Source: Sciurus carolinensis (lineage: Eukaryota; Chordata; Mammalia; Rodentia; Sciuridae). Taken from it: a DNA stretch of 64,000 bases. Below the pieces are notes generated by a model. The model was given only the letters and a program-made list of their open reading frames with translations. It searched no databases and was not told the DNA's origin. Below, piece after piece: positions 62,860-64,000 of this stretch. Numbering within the stretch: position 1 is the first letter of the stretch; every line of letters starts with the position of its first letter. The stretch lies in the NCBI RefSeq assembly GCF_902686445.1, contig NC_062228.1, positions 67,064,648 through 67,128,647 on the forward strand. Reading direction: 5' to 3'. The translations under genes were made by a program, and so were the position numbers.

Positions 62860-63175
62860 TATAGTGGCTTCTATTTTTTATTCTAGTATTGATTTCTAAT
62901 TTTATTCCATTATGATCTAATAAGATGCAGGATATTATCTCTATTTTATTGTATTTGCTGAGAATTTCTTTATGGCATAAGATATGGTCTATTTTAGAAA
63001 AGGATCCATGTGTTGCTGAGAAGAAAGTGTATTCACTCAGTGATGGATGAAATATTCTATATATGTCAGTTAAGTCTAAATTATTGTGTTATTTAGATTT
63101 AGAGTTTGTTTGTTTAGTTTTTGTTTGGAAGATCTATCCAGTAGTGAGAGAGGTGTGTTAAAGTTCCTCTTTTTT
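62860..63175 (-). mobile_element. LINE-1 ORF2 endonuclease fragment, antisense
   Basis: The reverse strand matches the endonuclease part of the LINE-1 at about 54685-55010 (counterparts of 'cctctctcactactggatagatcttcc' and 'tagatcataatggaat'). Confidence 0.8.
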
Positions 63176-63193
63176 TGATTGGCAAATCGTTAG

Positions 63194-63382
63194 TAGCTAG
63201 GTGCAGGGGTGCACATCTATAATCCCAGCGACTTGGGCAGCTGAGGCGGGAGGATCCCAAGTTCCAGGGCAGCCTGGGCAGCTCAGTGAGATCCTGCTAA
63301 AAATAAAAGTAAAAAGACCCGGGGCTGTAGCCCAATGGTAAGTGCCTGTGGGTTCAATCCACAGTACCAAAAAATAAAAATT
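63194..63382 (+). repeat. B1-dID SINE
   Basis: Complete dimer inserted between two antisense LINE-1 pieces. Confidence 0.88.
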
Positions 63383-63394
63383 CAAAAGTGATGT

Positions 63395-63665
63395 TAGTGT
63401 TATCTTTTGGGTGTACAATGTGATGTTTTGACTTCTGTATACAATGTGGAGTAATAAAATCAGGCTATTGAATGTACCCATCATCCCACTTCCTTGACAT
63501 TTTTGTGGTGATACATTTGTAATTTACTCAGCTCTTTCAAAATACACAACTCATTGTTATTGACTGTAATCACCCTCTATGCAACAGATCCCAAAACTTA
63601 AGCCTCTTGTCTGACTGAAAGCTTGTGCCCTTTGATTGACAACTTCATTTCCTCTCTCCCCACCC
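63395..63665 (-). mobile_element. Old LINE-1 3' UTR, antisense
   Basis: 'gggtgtacaatgtgatgttttgac' and 'cattgttattgactgtaatcaccctctatgcaacagatc' match the antisense 3' UTR of old mammalian L1M elements. Confidence 0.7.
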
Positions 63666-63674
63666 ACCCAGACT

Positions 63675-63757
63675 TTGAGGTGGTGCTCGGGATGGAACCC
63701 AGGGCCTCAGGCATGCCAGGCAGGTGCTCAACCACTGACCCACATTTCCAGTCCCCG
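63675..63757 (-). repeat. Antisense ID SINE
   Basis: 'ggtgctcgggatggaacccagggcctcaggcatgccaggcaggtgctcaaccactgacccacat'. Confidence 0.8.
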
Positions 63758-63799
63758 TTCATTTTCTACACCTATGAATTCAACTTCTTTAATTTTATT

Positions 63800-64000
63800 T
63801 TTTGAGGTACTGGGAATTGAATACAGGTCTTGTACATGATAGGCAAGCATTCTACCAGGGAGCCACATCACCTGGCCCTTTTAGTTTCATTATGAGACAG
63901 GTTCTCCCTAAGTTGCCCTGGCTGTCCTTGAACTTGGGACCCTCCTGTTTCAGCCCCTGGAGTAGCTGGAATTACAGGTGTGTGCCACCATGCCAGGTTG
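63800..64000 (-). repeat. Antisense B1-dID SINE, cut by window end
   Basis: Antisense ID (63810-63875) and B1 (63890-64000, 'gctggaattacaggtgtgtgccaccatgcc'). Confidence 0.88.

Overview
This is mammalian nuclear DNA, almost certainly from a squirrel-family rodent (ground squirrel, marmot or relative). The clearest sign is more than 30 copies of a dimeric SINE. Its left half is 7SL/B1-like, ending in a 'gagaccctgtctcaaaataaa' type segment, and its right half is ID/tRNA-like, of the 'ggctggggatgtggctcagtgg' and 'gggttcaatccccagtac' type. This is the B1-dID arrangement known from Sciuridae. LINE-1, a class I endogenous retrovirus, a Tigger DNA transposon and several simple repeats fill most of the remaining space. 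There are no operons or bacterial features.

Layout. 0-3.3 kb: a CpG-rich segment, then a broken minus-strand ZSCAN4-like gene (SCAN exon plus zinc-finger exon). 3.3-7.5 kb: gene-free DNA with SINEs. 7.46-15.68 kb: a full-length but decayed gammaretrovirus-like provirus with both LTRs, a tRNA-Phe-type primer site, gag, pol and env, flanked by a 5-bp target duplication. 15.7-18.5 kb: a Tigger fragment and SINEs. 18.55-31.45 kb: a minisatellite of roughly 260 units of 49-50 bp with multi-kilobase higher-order duplications, ending in a 200-N assembly gap. 31.65-37.4 kb: SINEs, a (CA)n tract, four copies of a 56-bp CpG-rich repeat, and a 690-bp GGAA/GGGA array. 37.45-39.92 kb (+): a USP29-type ubiquitin protease sequence with at least four frameshifts. 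45.94-50.20 kb (-): an apparently intact three-exon KRAB zinc-finger gene that I identify as ZIM3. 51.9-55.9 kb: the 5' two thirds of a LINE-1. 56-64 kb: SINE-rich, gene-poor DNA.

The USP29(+)/ZIM3(-) convergent pair matches the order and orientation in the PEG3 imprinted domain of human chromosome 19q13.43, so I read the window as the sciurid counterpart of that subtelomeric zinc-finger region. ZIM3 is the only gene here that looks able to make a full protein: the three exons splice in frame to 496 codons with KRAB-A, KRAB-B and ten C2H2 fingers. Its KRAB 'MLE' motif reads TLE. USP29 and the ZSCAN4-like locus look dead in this assembly.

The most unusual structure is the 13-kb purine-skewed minisatellite just upstream of the USP29 pseudogene. 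All identifications were made by eye from the sequence and remembered protein families; no database search was run.
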